Shown piece by piece: positions 1 to 5,302 of a stretch of 7,864 bases of DNA. Made by a program: the position numbers and the translations under genes. Below the pieces are notes generated by a model. It was not told the DNA's origin. It was given only the letters and a program-made list of their open reading frames with translations, and made no database searches. Source of the stretch: an uncultured Collinsella sp. (GTDB lineage: Bacteria; Actinomycetota; Coriobacteriia; Coriobacteriales; Coriobacteriaceae); contig URBA01000058.1 in NCBI GenBank assembly GCA_900545905.1, forward strand, positions 1 through 7,864, written 5' to 3'. How positions within the stretch are numbered: the stretch's first letter is position 1; each line of letters begins with the position of its first letter.

Positions 1-52
1 GAGATCTCCACTTCTAGCTTCGTCGGCAGCGTCAGATGTGTATAAGAGACAG
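1..52 (+). other. Untrimmed Nextera P5-side adapter (artefact)
   Basis: This is library adapter, not genome. Positions 34-52 are the Tn5 mosaic end (AGATGTGTATAAGAGACAG), 20-33 are the Nextera read-1 linker TCGTCGGCAGCGTC, 12-19 read TTCTAGCT in the place of an i5 index, and 1-11 match the end of the P5 oligo with one mismatch. Genomic sequence starts at 53. Any reading frame that crosses this boundary is partly synthetic. Confidence 0.97.
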
Positions 53-309
53 CACGTAGACTGGTCGTTCTGGGCGTTCTTCTGATCGATCTTGACCTTG
101 AGGCCGCTCTTCTTGATGGCCTTGACGAAGCCGTCGTTGGCGGCATCGAGCGCGGAGTGCTCGGTGAGCTGCAGAACGCCGATGGTGTAGTCGGAACCGG
201 CGGCAGCAGAGCCGGAACCAGAGTTGCCGCCGCATCCGGCGAGCGGGGCGAGCGCGAGCAGGCCGGCGGAGACCAGAAGGCTCCTGCGGCTGATGGTGAT
301 GTCCTTCAT
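53..309 (-). CDS. ABC transporter substrate-binding lipoprotein, TrpX-like, 3' end lost
   Basis: This is the N-terminal 85 codons of an extracellular solute-binding lipoprotein; the rest is missing because the contig ends in adapter. The ATG at 309 has a GGGGG ribosome-binding site at 317-321, 7 nt upstream. Residues 1-26 form a lipoprotein signal peptide: a basic start, a hydrophobic stretch, and lipobox LAGC with Cys26 as the lipid-modified residue. The n-region SRRSLL (7-12) also resembles a twin-arginine motif. A Gly/Ser/Ala-rich linker (27-39) follows, then YTIGVLQLTEHSALDAANDG (41-60) and KIDQKNAQNDQS (73-84). These match the start of the ABC_sub_bind family (TrpX type, PF04392), whose members begin IGVLQ..EH..LD and then carry a NAQ.D.S segment. 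In that family a permease and an ATPase usually follow; here they would lie beyond the contig. The ligand cannot be inferred; some relatives are linked to tryptophan or other aromatic compounds. Confidence 0.85.
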
Positions 310-372
310 ATCATTACCCCCAGTATAAAAATGGCTGGAAACACTGCACTGAGAAAAAGTGCAAGTGGGTCT

Positions 373-400
373 ATAGTAGCGCCGATGTCCATTTTTACAA
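373..400 (-). promoter_or_regulatory. Candidate promoter for the substrate-binding protein gene
   Basis: On the minus strand, TTGTAA (395-400) and TACTAT (373-378) are separated by 16 bp and resemble sigma-70 -35 and -10 boxes. Transcription would start near 366, giving a leader of about 57 nt before the ATG at 309. The -35 box lies inside GCTGTTGTAA, a one-mismatch copy of a motif repeated around the upstream regulator gene. No terminator is visible between the regulator gene and this point, so read-through is also possible. Confidence 0.4.
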
Positions 401-467
401 CAGCCTGGCGAGTTTTTTAATACTGAACCGGACGGACGGAGAGGGATTCGGCGGGCAGTGGCAAGAC

Positions 468-1256
468 TTATGCCGCAGGAGCGGGGCTGTCTTCTTCGTC
501 CAGGGCGGCGAAGAGTTTCTTGCCGTCGAGCAAGCGCGTGCTGACGTTTCTCATGCGGGCGATCTCGACGGTGCGCAGCGTGTCGTCCGTGCCTCGGGCG
601 TCGTAGACCGTTCCCAGTAGATATGAGATCCCATCGCGCTGTCTGATGGCAAAGGGCCGGACCGTCATCCGCACCGCTTCGGTTTCGCCACGAGTCGTGA
701 CGTTCGATATGTCAAAGCTCACCGTGGTTCCGTGGTCGATGGCTTGTTCGACGAGCTCGCACGTGTCGATGCGCTTGACGGGCGTGTGTTTGGCCTTGGT
801 AGATTTACTGTCTGCGCTTGGTGCAGGTTCGGGCATATCGAGGTAGCCGCGAACGTCGGCGCTCGCCATGGCGACCAGGTGCTGTGCCATGCTCTTTCGA
901 ATCGCTATGGGCGTGGAGCGGTTGCGCATGACCATGCCATGGAGCCGTATTATCTCCTCGTCGGTGAGCGGGCGGGTCAGGAGTCGATAGCCCACGCCGC
1001 GTTTGTAGTCAATTTCGTATCCGGCATGACGAAGCGCGGATATCGAGGTGTAGATACTGCGCCGAGCTGCCGAAATAGGCATGCGGGCGGGGTCGTCGGG
1101 ATGGGCGAGGCGCCGGATCAACTCATCGGAAAGCATGGCCTTGTCCTCGCCAGTGTTTTCGCTTAATAGTTGCAGGATGCGAACGGCGCGATAGGCTGCC
1201 ATCGAGGCGGCGCCTCTAGTCGTGGTGTCGTAGGTTTCAACAGCGGCTTCGTTCAT
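468..1256 (-). CDS. WYL-domain transcriptional regulator (DeoR-type HTH)
   Basis: This is a cytoplasmic DNA-binding regulator of 262 residues. Residues about 22-95 form a winged helix-turn-helix, with a recognition-helix region around AARRSIYTSISALRHAGYEI (63-82) followed by wing RGVGYRLL (86-93); this is the usual start of WYL regulators. A low-complexity linker (about 141-162) leads to a WYL-like domain (about 165-245), with PFAIRQRDGISYLLGTVYD (201-219) at the position of the W-Y-L signature; the signature is degenerate here (SYLLG). WYL domains are ligand-sensing and in some proteins bind nucleic acid; the ligand here is unknown. I chose the ATG at 1256 because AAGGA lies 10 nt upstream. 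A GTG at 1265 is in frame but has the same AAGGAC directly against it. The gene is 159 nt upstream of the lipoprotein gene on the same strand, so the transporter is a possible target, but this is inference. The 5' leader contains an inverted repeat that covers the ribosome-binding site. Confidence 0.85.
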   Translation of the reverse strand: MNEAAVETYDTTTRGAASMAAYRAVRILQLLSENTGEDKAMLSDELIRRLAHPDDPARMPISAARRSIYTSISALRHAGYEIDYKRGVGYRLLTRPLTDEEIIRLHGMVMRNRSTPIAIRKSMAQHLVAMASADVRGYLDMPEPAPSADSKSTKAKHTPVKRIDTCELVEQAIDHGTTVSFDISNVTTRGETEAVRMTVRPFAIRQRDGISYLLGTVYDARGTDDTLRTVEIARMRNVSTRLLDGKKLFAALDEEDSPAPAA

Positions 1257-1260
1257 GGTG

Positions 1261-1311
1261 CCCACGTCCTTTCCGTTTTGGGTGGCGACGGTATGGAGCC
1301 TAGGACGTGGG
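1261..1311 (-). promoter_or_regulatory. Inverted repeat sequestering the ribosome-binding site of the WYL gene
   Basis: The minus strand carries CCCACGTCCT (1302-1311), a 31-nt spacer, and then AGGACGTGGG (1261-1270), a perfect 10-bp inverted repeat. The second arm contains the ribosome-binding site (AGGA) and ends 4 nt before the ATG at 1256. In the transcript the two arms would form a hairpin that hides the ribosome-binding site and the alternative GTG at 1265. As DNA it could instead be an operator for a dimeric protein. Both readings are inference; the repeat itself is seen directly. Confidence 0.55.
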
Positions 1312-1373
1312 GCTTTCCCAGGGGTGCAGGGCGCTCTGGGCGGTCGGTAGTCGTCGGCAAACGGCGGGTCGAG

Positions 1374-1436
1374 TTTTCAACAGCCCTGCTCAACTGACCA
1401 AAAACTTGCCAAAAGCTTGACGGATGCTGTTGAAAA
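1374..1436. repeat. 11-bp inverted repeat TTTTCAACAGC / GCTGTTGAAAA
   Basis: TTTTCAACAGC (1374-1384) is repeated exactly in inverted orientation at 1426-1436. The core TTTCAACAGC occurs again at 1235-1244, inside the first codons of the WYL regulator gene, and with one change at 395-404 ahead of the lipoprotein gene. The right copy overlaps the T-tract of the asnS terminator. I found no convincing -10 box for the WYL gene in this interval; TTGAAA in the left copy could be a -35 element. Confidence 0.5.
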
Positions 1437-1466
1437 AAGCGCCTCTCGACCGATGTCGAGAAGCGC
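1433..1466 (-). terminator. Rho-independent terminator of asnS
   Basis: On the minus strand a 12-bp stem (1455-1466 with 1439-1450, one G-U pair) closes a 4-nt loop and is followed at once by six T residues (1438-1433). It begins 49 nt after the asnS stop codon. The plus strand has no T-run after the hairpin, so the signal acts on the minus strand. Confidence 0.85.
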
Positions 1467-1514
1467 TTATGCGATGAGCGTTGGCGTGTGGCGACGCGAG
1501 TTAGCGTCCGACGA

Positions 1515-2918
1515 TTAGAAGTCGGCGTTGCCCACGGTGCGCGGGTGCGGCAGGACGTCGCGGATGTTGCCCACGCCGGTCAGATACATGACCAAGCGCT
1601 CGAAGCCCAGACCGTAGCCGGCGTGCTTGCAGGAACCGTAGCGGCGCAGGTCAAGGTAGTACTTGTACTGCTCGGGATTCATGCCCAGGTCCTTGATGCG
1701 GGCCTCGAGCAGATCCAGGCGCTCCTCGCGCTGGGAGCCGCCGATAATCTCGCCGATACCGGGAACCAGACAGTCGGCGGCGGCGACGGTCTTGCCGTCC
1801 TCGTTCATGCGCATGTAGAAGGCCTTGATCTCGGCCGGGTAGTCGGTCACGAAGGTCGGGCGCTTAAAGTGCTCCTCGGTCAGGAAGCGCTCGTGCTCGG
1901 TCTGCAGGTCGATGCCCCAGCTCACGGGGTAGTCAAACTTGTGACCGGCGGCGACGGCCTGCTCCAGGATCTCGACGGCCTCGGTATAGGTGACGCGGGC
2001 GAAGTCGGAGTTGGCGACATGGTCTAGGCGCTCGAGCAGACCCTTGTCCACAAACTTATTGAGCATATTGAGCTCGTCGGGGCAGGTGGCCATAACGTCC
2101 TTAAGGACGTACTTGAGCATGGCCTCGGCGTTGTCCATGTAGTCGTTAAGGTCGGCAAAGGCCATCTCGGGCTCGATCATCCAAAACTCGGCGGCGTGGC
2201 GCGTGGTGTTGGAGTTCTCGGCGCGGAAGGTGGGGCCAAAGGTGTACACGTCGCCAAAGGCCATGGCAAAGTTCTCGGCATTGAGCTGGCCGGACACGGT
2301 GAGGCTTGCATGCTTGCCAAAGAAGTCCTGGCTCCAGTCGACCTCGCCGGACTCGGTGAGGGGCGGATTTTTGGGGTCGAGCGTGGTCACGCGGAACATC
2401 TCGCCGGCGCCCTCGCAGTCACTCGTGGTGATGATGGGGGTGTTGACGTAGACAAAGCCCTGCTCCTGGAAGAAGCGGTGGATGGCGGCAGCCGCGACAG
2501 AGCGGATGCGGAACACGGCGCGGAACAGGTTGGTGCGCGGGCGCAGATGCTGCTGGGTGCGCAGGAACTCGACGGTTGCGCGCTTCTTCTGCAGCGGGTA
2601 ATCCGGGGCGCTCGTGCCCTCGACCTCGATGGAGGTGGCAGAAAGCTCGAAAGGCTGGGGCGCATCGGGGGTCAGCTTGACGGTGCCGGTGCAAATGAGT
2701 GCGGCCGAGACGTTTTGATGGGCGATCTCGTCGTAGTTGTCGAGTGCCTCGCGGTTCATGACGACCTGCAGGTCGCGGAAGCAGCTGCCGTCGTTGAGCG
2801 TAACAAAGCCAAAGTTCTTCATGTCGCGGACGGACTTGACCCAGCCGGCGACGGTGACGGTCTGGCCGCCGAGCGACTCGGCATCGGCATAGAGCTGCGC
2901 GATTTTGGTGCGGTTCAC
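1515..2918 (-). CDS. Asparagine--tRNA ligase (AsnRS)
   Basis: AsnRS charges tRNA-Asn with asparagine using ATP in the cytoplasm. The protein has 467 residues, close to the 466 of E. coli AsnRS. Residues about 18-105 are the OB-fold anticodon-binding domain (VTVAGWVKSVRDMKNFGFVT, 21-40). The class II catalytic core follows: motif 1 around 131-161, motif 2 at 228-250 with FRAE (231-234), and motif 3 at 436-452 with GLGFERL (436-442). The C-terminus RDVLPHPRT..NADF is typical of AsnRS as opposed to AspRS. The start is GTG at 2918, with GGGAGG 4 nt upstream and a protein length that fits the family. The open frame runs on to 3182, but that extension would cover the previous gene's terminator and stop codon. 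The ATG at 2933 lies upstream of the ribosome-binding site. Presence of AsnRS means direct charging of tRNA-Asn is available. Confidence 0.97.
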   Translation of the reverse strand: MNRTKIAQLYADAESLGGQTVTVAGWVKSVRDMKNFGFVTLNDGSCFRDLQVVMNREALDNYDEIAHQNVSAALICTGTVKLTPDAPQPFELSATSIEVEGTSAPDYPLQKKRATVEFLRTQQHLRPRTNLFRAVFRIRSVAAAAIHRFFQEQGFVYVNTPIITTSDCEGAGEMFRVTTLDPKNPPLTESGEVDWSQDFFGKHASLTVSGQLNAENFAMAFGDVYTFGPTFRAENSNTTRHAAEFWMIEPEMAFADLNDYMDNAEAMLKYVLKDVMATCPDELNMLNKFVDKGLLERLDHVANSDFARVTYTEAVEILEQAVAAGHKFDYPVSWGIDLQTEHERFLTEEHFKRPTFVTDYPAEIKAFYMRMNEDGKTVAAADCLVPGIGEIIGGSQREERLDLLEARIKDLGMNPEQYKYYLDLRRYGSCKHAGYGLGFERLVMYLTGVGNIRDVLPHPRTVGNADF

Positions 2919-2964
2919 GGATCCTCCCATAACGGTTGAATGATAGTTATCCATACAGTTCGTT

Positions 2965-2973
2965 ATTCTAGCA
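2965..2973 (-). promoter_or_regulatory. Candidate extended -10 promoter of asnS
   Basis: On the minus strand TGCTAGAAT (2973-2965) fits an extended -10 element, TG-N-TATAAT with one mismatch. No good -35 box sits 17 bp upstream, which extended -10 promoters tolerate. Transcription would begin near 2958, giving a leader of about 40 nt. That is too short for a T-box riboswitch, and none is visible. Confidence 0.4.
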
Positions 2974-3025
2974 GCTCGTCTCATTTGGGCTATACAGATA
3001 AGGCATTGGCGGGATGGTTTTTCAA

Positions 3026-3062
3026 ACGAAAAGCGCCCGCGGCCAAATGGTCGCGGGCGCTT
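3026..3062 (-). terminator. Rho-independent terminator of the EIIA gene
   Basis: On the minus strand an 11-bp perfect stem (arms 3052-3062 and 3031-3041, GC-rich core GCGCCCGCG) with a 10-nt loop is followed by TTTTCG and then TTTG. It lies 38 nt after the EIIA stop codon and separates EIIA from asnS. The T-tract is shorter than that of the asnS terminator. Confidence 0.75.
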
Positions 3063-3099
3063 GACGAGGTGCCTTTTGGCTGTGTGGCGCGGGGCCTGG

Positions 3100-3663
3100 C
3101 TACTTGGTCTTGGCAACCAGCAGCGGGTCGCCAAGCTTGACGAGCGGGTTGCCGCCGATAAGCGTTCCAGACTCGCCGACATGGTCGATGCTCTTAAGAC
3201 GATCGAGCTCGGAGACGATGACGGTCACGATGTCCTCGTGACCAGCGGCCTTAATGGCCTCGCGGTCGAAGCTGATGAGCGGCTGGCCTGCCTTGACCAC
3301 ATCGCCCATCTCGACAAAGCGGGCAAAACCCTTGCCGTTCATTTCCACGGTGCCCAGGCCAACATGGATGAACACGCGAAGACCGTCCTCGGTGATCATG
3401 CCAATGGAGTGGTTGGTGACAGTGGTGGCGCCGATGCGGCCGTTGGCGGGCGCATAGATGGTGCCGGTAATGGGCTCGATGCCATAGCCCTGGCCAAGCA
3501 TGCCCGAGGCGATCGTCTCGTCGGGAACCTCGTCCAGGTTGACGAGCACGCCGTTGACGGGGGCATAGATGACGCCTTCGCGGGTGGCGAAGCTTGCTGC
3601 GGGCGGAACGGACGCCTCGCCGGTCGAGGTGAAGGTGGACTTAAGCGAATCGAGCAGACCCAT
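3100..3663 (-). CDS. Stand-alone PTS EIIA component, glucose family
   Basis: This is a 187-residue cytoplasmic phosphocarrier of the sugar phosphotransferase system. EIIA-Glc takes phosphate from HPr and passes it to the EIIB domain of a sugar permease. The EIIA_1 domain spans about residues 28-187: IYAPVNGVLVNLDEVPDETI (32-51), then NHSIGMITEDGLRVFIHVG (84-102), then TVEMNGKGF (105-113). His100 in VFIHVG is the expected phosphorylation site, and His85 in NHSIG matches the second active-site histidine (His75 in E. coli Crr). The N-terminal 27 residues (MGLLDSLKS and onward) resemble the flexible leader of Crr-type proteins. The ATG at 3663 has GGAGG 5 nt upstream; the longer frame to 3744 has no such site. 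No EIIB or EIIC domain is attached and no permease gene is next to it, so it probably serves permeases encoded elsewhere. A regulatory role like that of E. coli Crr is possible but not shown. The gene is divergent from an esterase gene, with a palindrome between them. Confidence 0.93.
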   Translation of the reverse strand: MGLLDSLKSTFTSTGEASVPPAASFATREGVIYAPVNGVLVNLDEVPDETIASGMLGQGYGIEPITGTIYAPANGRIGATTVTNHSIGMITEDGLRVFIHVGLGTVEMNGKGFARFVEMGDVVKAGQPLISFDREAIKAAGHEDIVTVIVSELDRLKSIDHVGESGTLIGGNPLVKLGDPLLVAKTK

Positions 3664-3710
3664 AGTTGCCTCCAACTTAAATAGGCGCATATCGCGCGTT
3701 TGGTTTGCCG

Positions 3711-3720
3711 GAAACGTTTC
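3711..3720. promoter_or_regulatory. GAAACGTTTC palindrome, LacI/GalR-type operator candidate
   Basis: GAAACGTTTC is a perfect 10-bp palindrome with a central CG, and the minus strand reads TGAAACGTTTC. This is the core recognised by several LacI/GalR-family repressors (E. coli Cra sites read TGAAACGTTTCA). It lies 48-57 nt upstream of the EIIA start codon, in the shared upstream region with the divergent esterase gene. A sugar-responsive repressor at a PTS gene would make sense. No LacI-family gene is in the window, and a palindrome of this size can occur by chance. Confidence 0.35.
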
Positions 3721-3860
3721 ATATGTGTTTCGCGGCTTGGTCAACGCCCCCTATTTTACGCTGCTCAGCGATACCTCTGAGCTGGGATTATGTGATATAT
3801 CAGTTGAAGGGAAACTTATTGCTGGTGTGTTTCTGCGCCACGGGTTCAAGTGGGGTACGC

Positions 3861-3888
3861 TTGAAGGCAAAAAACAAGGGCGCATAAT
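3861..3888 (+). promoter_or_regulatory. Weak candidate promoter of the esterase gene
   Basis: TTGAAG (3861-3866) and CATAAT (3883-3888) are 16 bp apart. Transcription would start near 3895, leaving a leader of only about 13 nt that just includes the ribosome-binding site at 3896-3902. The -10 box is good (5/6) and the -35 box is moderate. Another candidate element is the palindrome TGATATATCA at 3793-3802, but I cannot pair it with a -35 box. Confidence 0.25.
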
Positions 3889-3907
3889 TTGCGCGAAGGG
3901 AGCACAT

Positions 3908-4807
3908 ATGATTGTCGAGAACCATGCGCTGTGGGGCGAGGAGCCGACCGAGGATTATCCGGCGACCTTTACGTATCTGGGTGCCGAGCCGCTGCCCGAC
4001 AAGCCCAATGGCCGCCGCCCCGCGGTGATCATCTGCGGCGGAGGCGGGTTTACGCATATCGCTCCGCACGAGCAGGACCCGGTGGCGTTTGCGTTTTTGG
4101 ACCGCGGCTACCAGGCCTTTGTGCTCAACTATGTCACGAGTTCTACGGGTGACGTGAGCTTTCCGCACCCCCAGGCAGATCTTGCCAAGATGGTCGCCAC
4201 GGTGCGCGCCAACGCCGACGAGTGGCATGTCGACCCCAAGCGCGTGTGCGTCGTGGGCTTTTCTGCTGGCGGCATGATTTGCGCCTCGCTGGCAACACAG
4301 TGGAAGACCGGCCCCTTCGCGGCACTTGCCGGGGCGCGTCCGGACGACATTCGTCCCGATGCCGTGGTGCTGGGCTATCCATTGCTCGACTTTGCCTATG
4401 TGCGCGACATGCAGACGCGCGATCCGCGCATTGACTTGCGTGTGCCCAAGACGGGCGGCAAGACGGGGCGCGATTTGCTCAACGACTACCTGTCGATGGT
4501 GACGGGCGGCGAGGCAACTGACGAGCATCTGGCCGACATCTGCCCCACCACGCATGTTTCGCGCCAGATGCCACCGACCTTTGTGTGGGGCGTGTCCGAC
4601 GACAAGACGGCGCCGATCGCGCAGGTCTACCCGTTTGCGCAGCGCATGGCCGAGGAGGGTGTCGCTTGCGAGATGCACGTCTTCGACCAGGGTGGTCACG
4701 GCCTTTCGCTCGGCAACGCCAACACCGCGGTCGACAACGAGGACAAGCAGGTGGCGGTCCGCCCTTGGATTCGCCTAGCCTTCCGCTTCCTGGAGCGCCA
4801 TCTGTAA
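3908..4807 (+). CDS. Alpha/beta-hydrolase, acetyl-esterase/lipase type
   Basis: This is a 299-residue hydrolase with no signal peptide, so probably cytoplasmic. The fold and residues match the esterase/lipase group COG0657, related to BD-FAE and acetyl-xylan esterases. VIICGGGGFTHIAPHEQDP (40-58) holds the oxyanion-hole glycines. FLDRGYQAFVLNYVTSS (63-79) is the next strand pair. VCVVGFSAGG (113-122) holds the nucleophile Ser119. WGVSDDKTAP (227-236) holds the acid, most likely Asp232, and GGHGLSLG (262-269) holds His264. The triad therefore looks complete. The ATG at 3908 has AAGGGAG 5 nt upstream; the open frame extends to 3569 but there overlaps the EIIA gene on the other strand. Likely substrates are short acyl esters, perhaps deacetylation of sugars or plant polysaccharide fragments, but the substrate cannot be read from sequence. 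It is transcribed away from the EIIA gene and is followed by a 540-bp non-coding region. Confidence 0.88.
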   Translation: MIVENHALWGEEPTEDYPATFTYLGAEPLPDKPNGRRPAVIICGGGGFTHIAPHEQDPVAFAFLDRGYQAFVLNYVTSSTGDVSFPHPQADLAKMVATVRANADEWHVDPKRVCVVGFSAGGMICASLATQWKTGPFAALAGARPDDIRPDAVVLGYPLLDFAYVRDMQTRDPRIDLRVPKTGGKTGRDLLNDYLSMVTGGEATDEHLADICPTTHVSRQMPPTFVWGVSDDKTAPIAQVYPFAQRMAEEGVACEMHVFDQGGHGLSLGNANTAVDNEDKQVAVRPWIRLAFRFLERHL

Positions 4808-4843
4808 GAGTAAGAGGGCCAGCGCCATCCCGTCCCTCATAAC

Positions 4844-4906
4844 TTGCGGTGAAATAGTTCCTGTTTTTGCTGGTTAAAGCCCCAAACAGGAACTATTCCA
4901 CCGCAA
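4844..4906. repeat. 23-bp inverted repeat forming a long hairpin
   Basis: The left arm 4844-4866 (starts TTGCGGTGAAATAG) and right arm 4884-4906 (ends CTATTCCACCGCAA) are complementary over 23 bp with one mismatch, which becomes a G-U pair in minus-strand RNA. The 17-nt loop is 4867-4883. With one further C-C mismatch the stem reaches 26 bp (4841-4909). It begins 36 nt after the esterase stop codon and is followed by CTTCGTTTT, so it may help end that transcript. Its length and near-perfect symmetry exceed what a simple terminator needs and suggest a dispersed palindromic element or MITE-like remnant. Confidence 0.8.
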
Positions 4907-4982
4907 CTTCGTTTTGATCTGTTGGAGACGGAGGAAAATGGATCATTTTGTCGATGGAGCGGGCGGCTGTTTCTGCTCCCGC

Positions 4983-5173
4983 GGGAAACCACGTCCCGTT
5001 TGGGAAATCGTGACCCGTTTTGGGCGCAGATTCCGGGTCGCAGTTTCCCCGAGGGGCTCGATCGGGAAATTGCATCCCAGTCTGAATGCCGATTTTGGGA
5101 CGCAGTTTCCGCTAGATGCCTCAACCGGAAAGCCCATCCCGTTTAGGTGTTCCGGAGTGGGATTCGGTTTCCG
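4983..5173. repeat. Array of degenerate 15-bp SGGAAA-N6-CCC units in both orientations
   Basis: Seven 15-bp units fit S-GGAAA-N6-CCC. Forward: 4983-4997 GGGAAACCACGTCCC, 5002-5016 GGGAAATCGTGACCC, 5064-5078 GGGAAATTGCATCCC, 5126-5140 CGGAAAGCCCATCCC. Reverse, given as complement: 5035-5049 GGGAAACTGCGACCC, 5097-5111 CGGAAACTGCGTCCC, 5159-5173 CGGAAACCGAATCCC. A shorter reverse unit sits at 5022-5034. The first two are tandem with a 19-bp period including a GTTT tail, which also follows the fourth forward unit. From 5035 on, orientations alternate. Adjacent opposite units can pair: 5035-5049 with 5064-5078 gives 13 of 15 pairs, and 5126-5140 with 5159-5173 gives 12 of 15. The middle six bases tend to YYGCRT. 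The pattern resembles REP/BIME-type intergenic elements, but I do not recognise a named family. Confidence 0.75.
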
Positions 5174-5229
5174 CAGCAGGCCCGTCTGGGAGGCAATGGC
5201 CCAGAATTCCCCTTGCACCGATCTGTCGA

Positions 5230-5259
5230 TTGAACATCGTTGCGTGTTCGCGCTATCAT
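5230..5259 (+). promoter_or_regulatory. Promoter of the feoAB fusion gene
   Basis: TTGAAC (5230-5235) and TATCAT (5254-5259) are separated by 18 bp and resemble sigma-70 boxes (4/6 and 5/6). Transcription would start near 5266, giving a leader of about 84 nt before the GTG at 5350. The leader begins with the two GGTTAGCC repeats. Confidence 0.55.
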
Positions 5260-5273
5260 GCATGGTTAAAATT

Positions 5274-5302
5274 GGTTAGCCATGGCAAACGGTTAGCCAT
5301 GG
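5274..5302 (+). promoter_or_regulatory. Tandem GGTTAGCCATGG repeats, possible iron-repressor operator
   Basis: GGTTAGCCATGG occurs exactly at 5274-5285 and 5291-5302, a 17-bp period, directly downstream of the predicted feoB transcription start. GGTTAGCC is identical to the left and central part of the DtxR/IdeR box (consensus TTAGGTTAGSCTAACCTAA), but the right half-site is not conserved in either copy. Position and target gene both suit an iron-dependent repressor. This is inference from the motif, and no DtxR-family gene is in the window. Confidence 0.45.

Noticed and set aside
322..327. TATACT on the minus strand as a -10 box for the lipoprotein gene
   Set aside because: It directly abuts the ribosome-binding site at 317-321, so transcription would start inside or after it; the candidate at 373-400 fits better.
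2196..2939. Long open frame of 247 codons antisense to asnS
   Set aside because: It is a shadow of a confidently identified gene in GC-rich DNA, and its translation is a low-complexity Gly/Ala/Val/Asp pattern with no recognisable domain.
2919..2958. T-box or other riboswitch ahead of asnS
   Set aside because: The leader from the likely promoter is only about 40 nt and shows no T-box sequence or terminator/antiterminator pair.
2919..3182. 88-residue upstream extension of the asnS reading frame
   Set aside because: It would cover the EIIA stop codon and terminator, has no family similarity, and the GTG at 2918 has a strong ribosome-binding site and gives the normal AsnRS length.
3569..3907. 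113-residue upstream extension of the esterase frame
   Set aside because: It overlaps the EIIA coding sequence on the opposite strand and has no ribosome-binding site; the ATG at 3908 has a clear one.
3800..4699. 299-codon open frame antisense to the esterase gene
   Set aside because: It mirrors the codon pattern of the esterase gene and has no recognisable domain; the plus-strand frame has a complete catalytic triad.
4983..5173. CRISPR array
   Set aside because: The units are 15 bp, degenerate and in both orientations, with irregular short spacing and no cas genes; CRISPR repeats are longer, near identical and in one direction.
4837..5279. Open frames of 60-121 codons on both strands of the repeat region
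   Set aside because: They have no ribosome-binding sites, overlap each other on both strands, and their sequence comes from translating GC-rich repeats.
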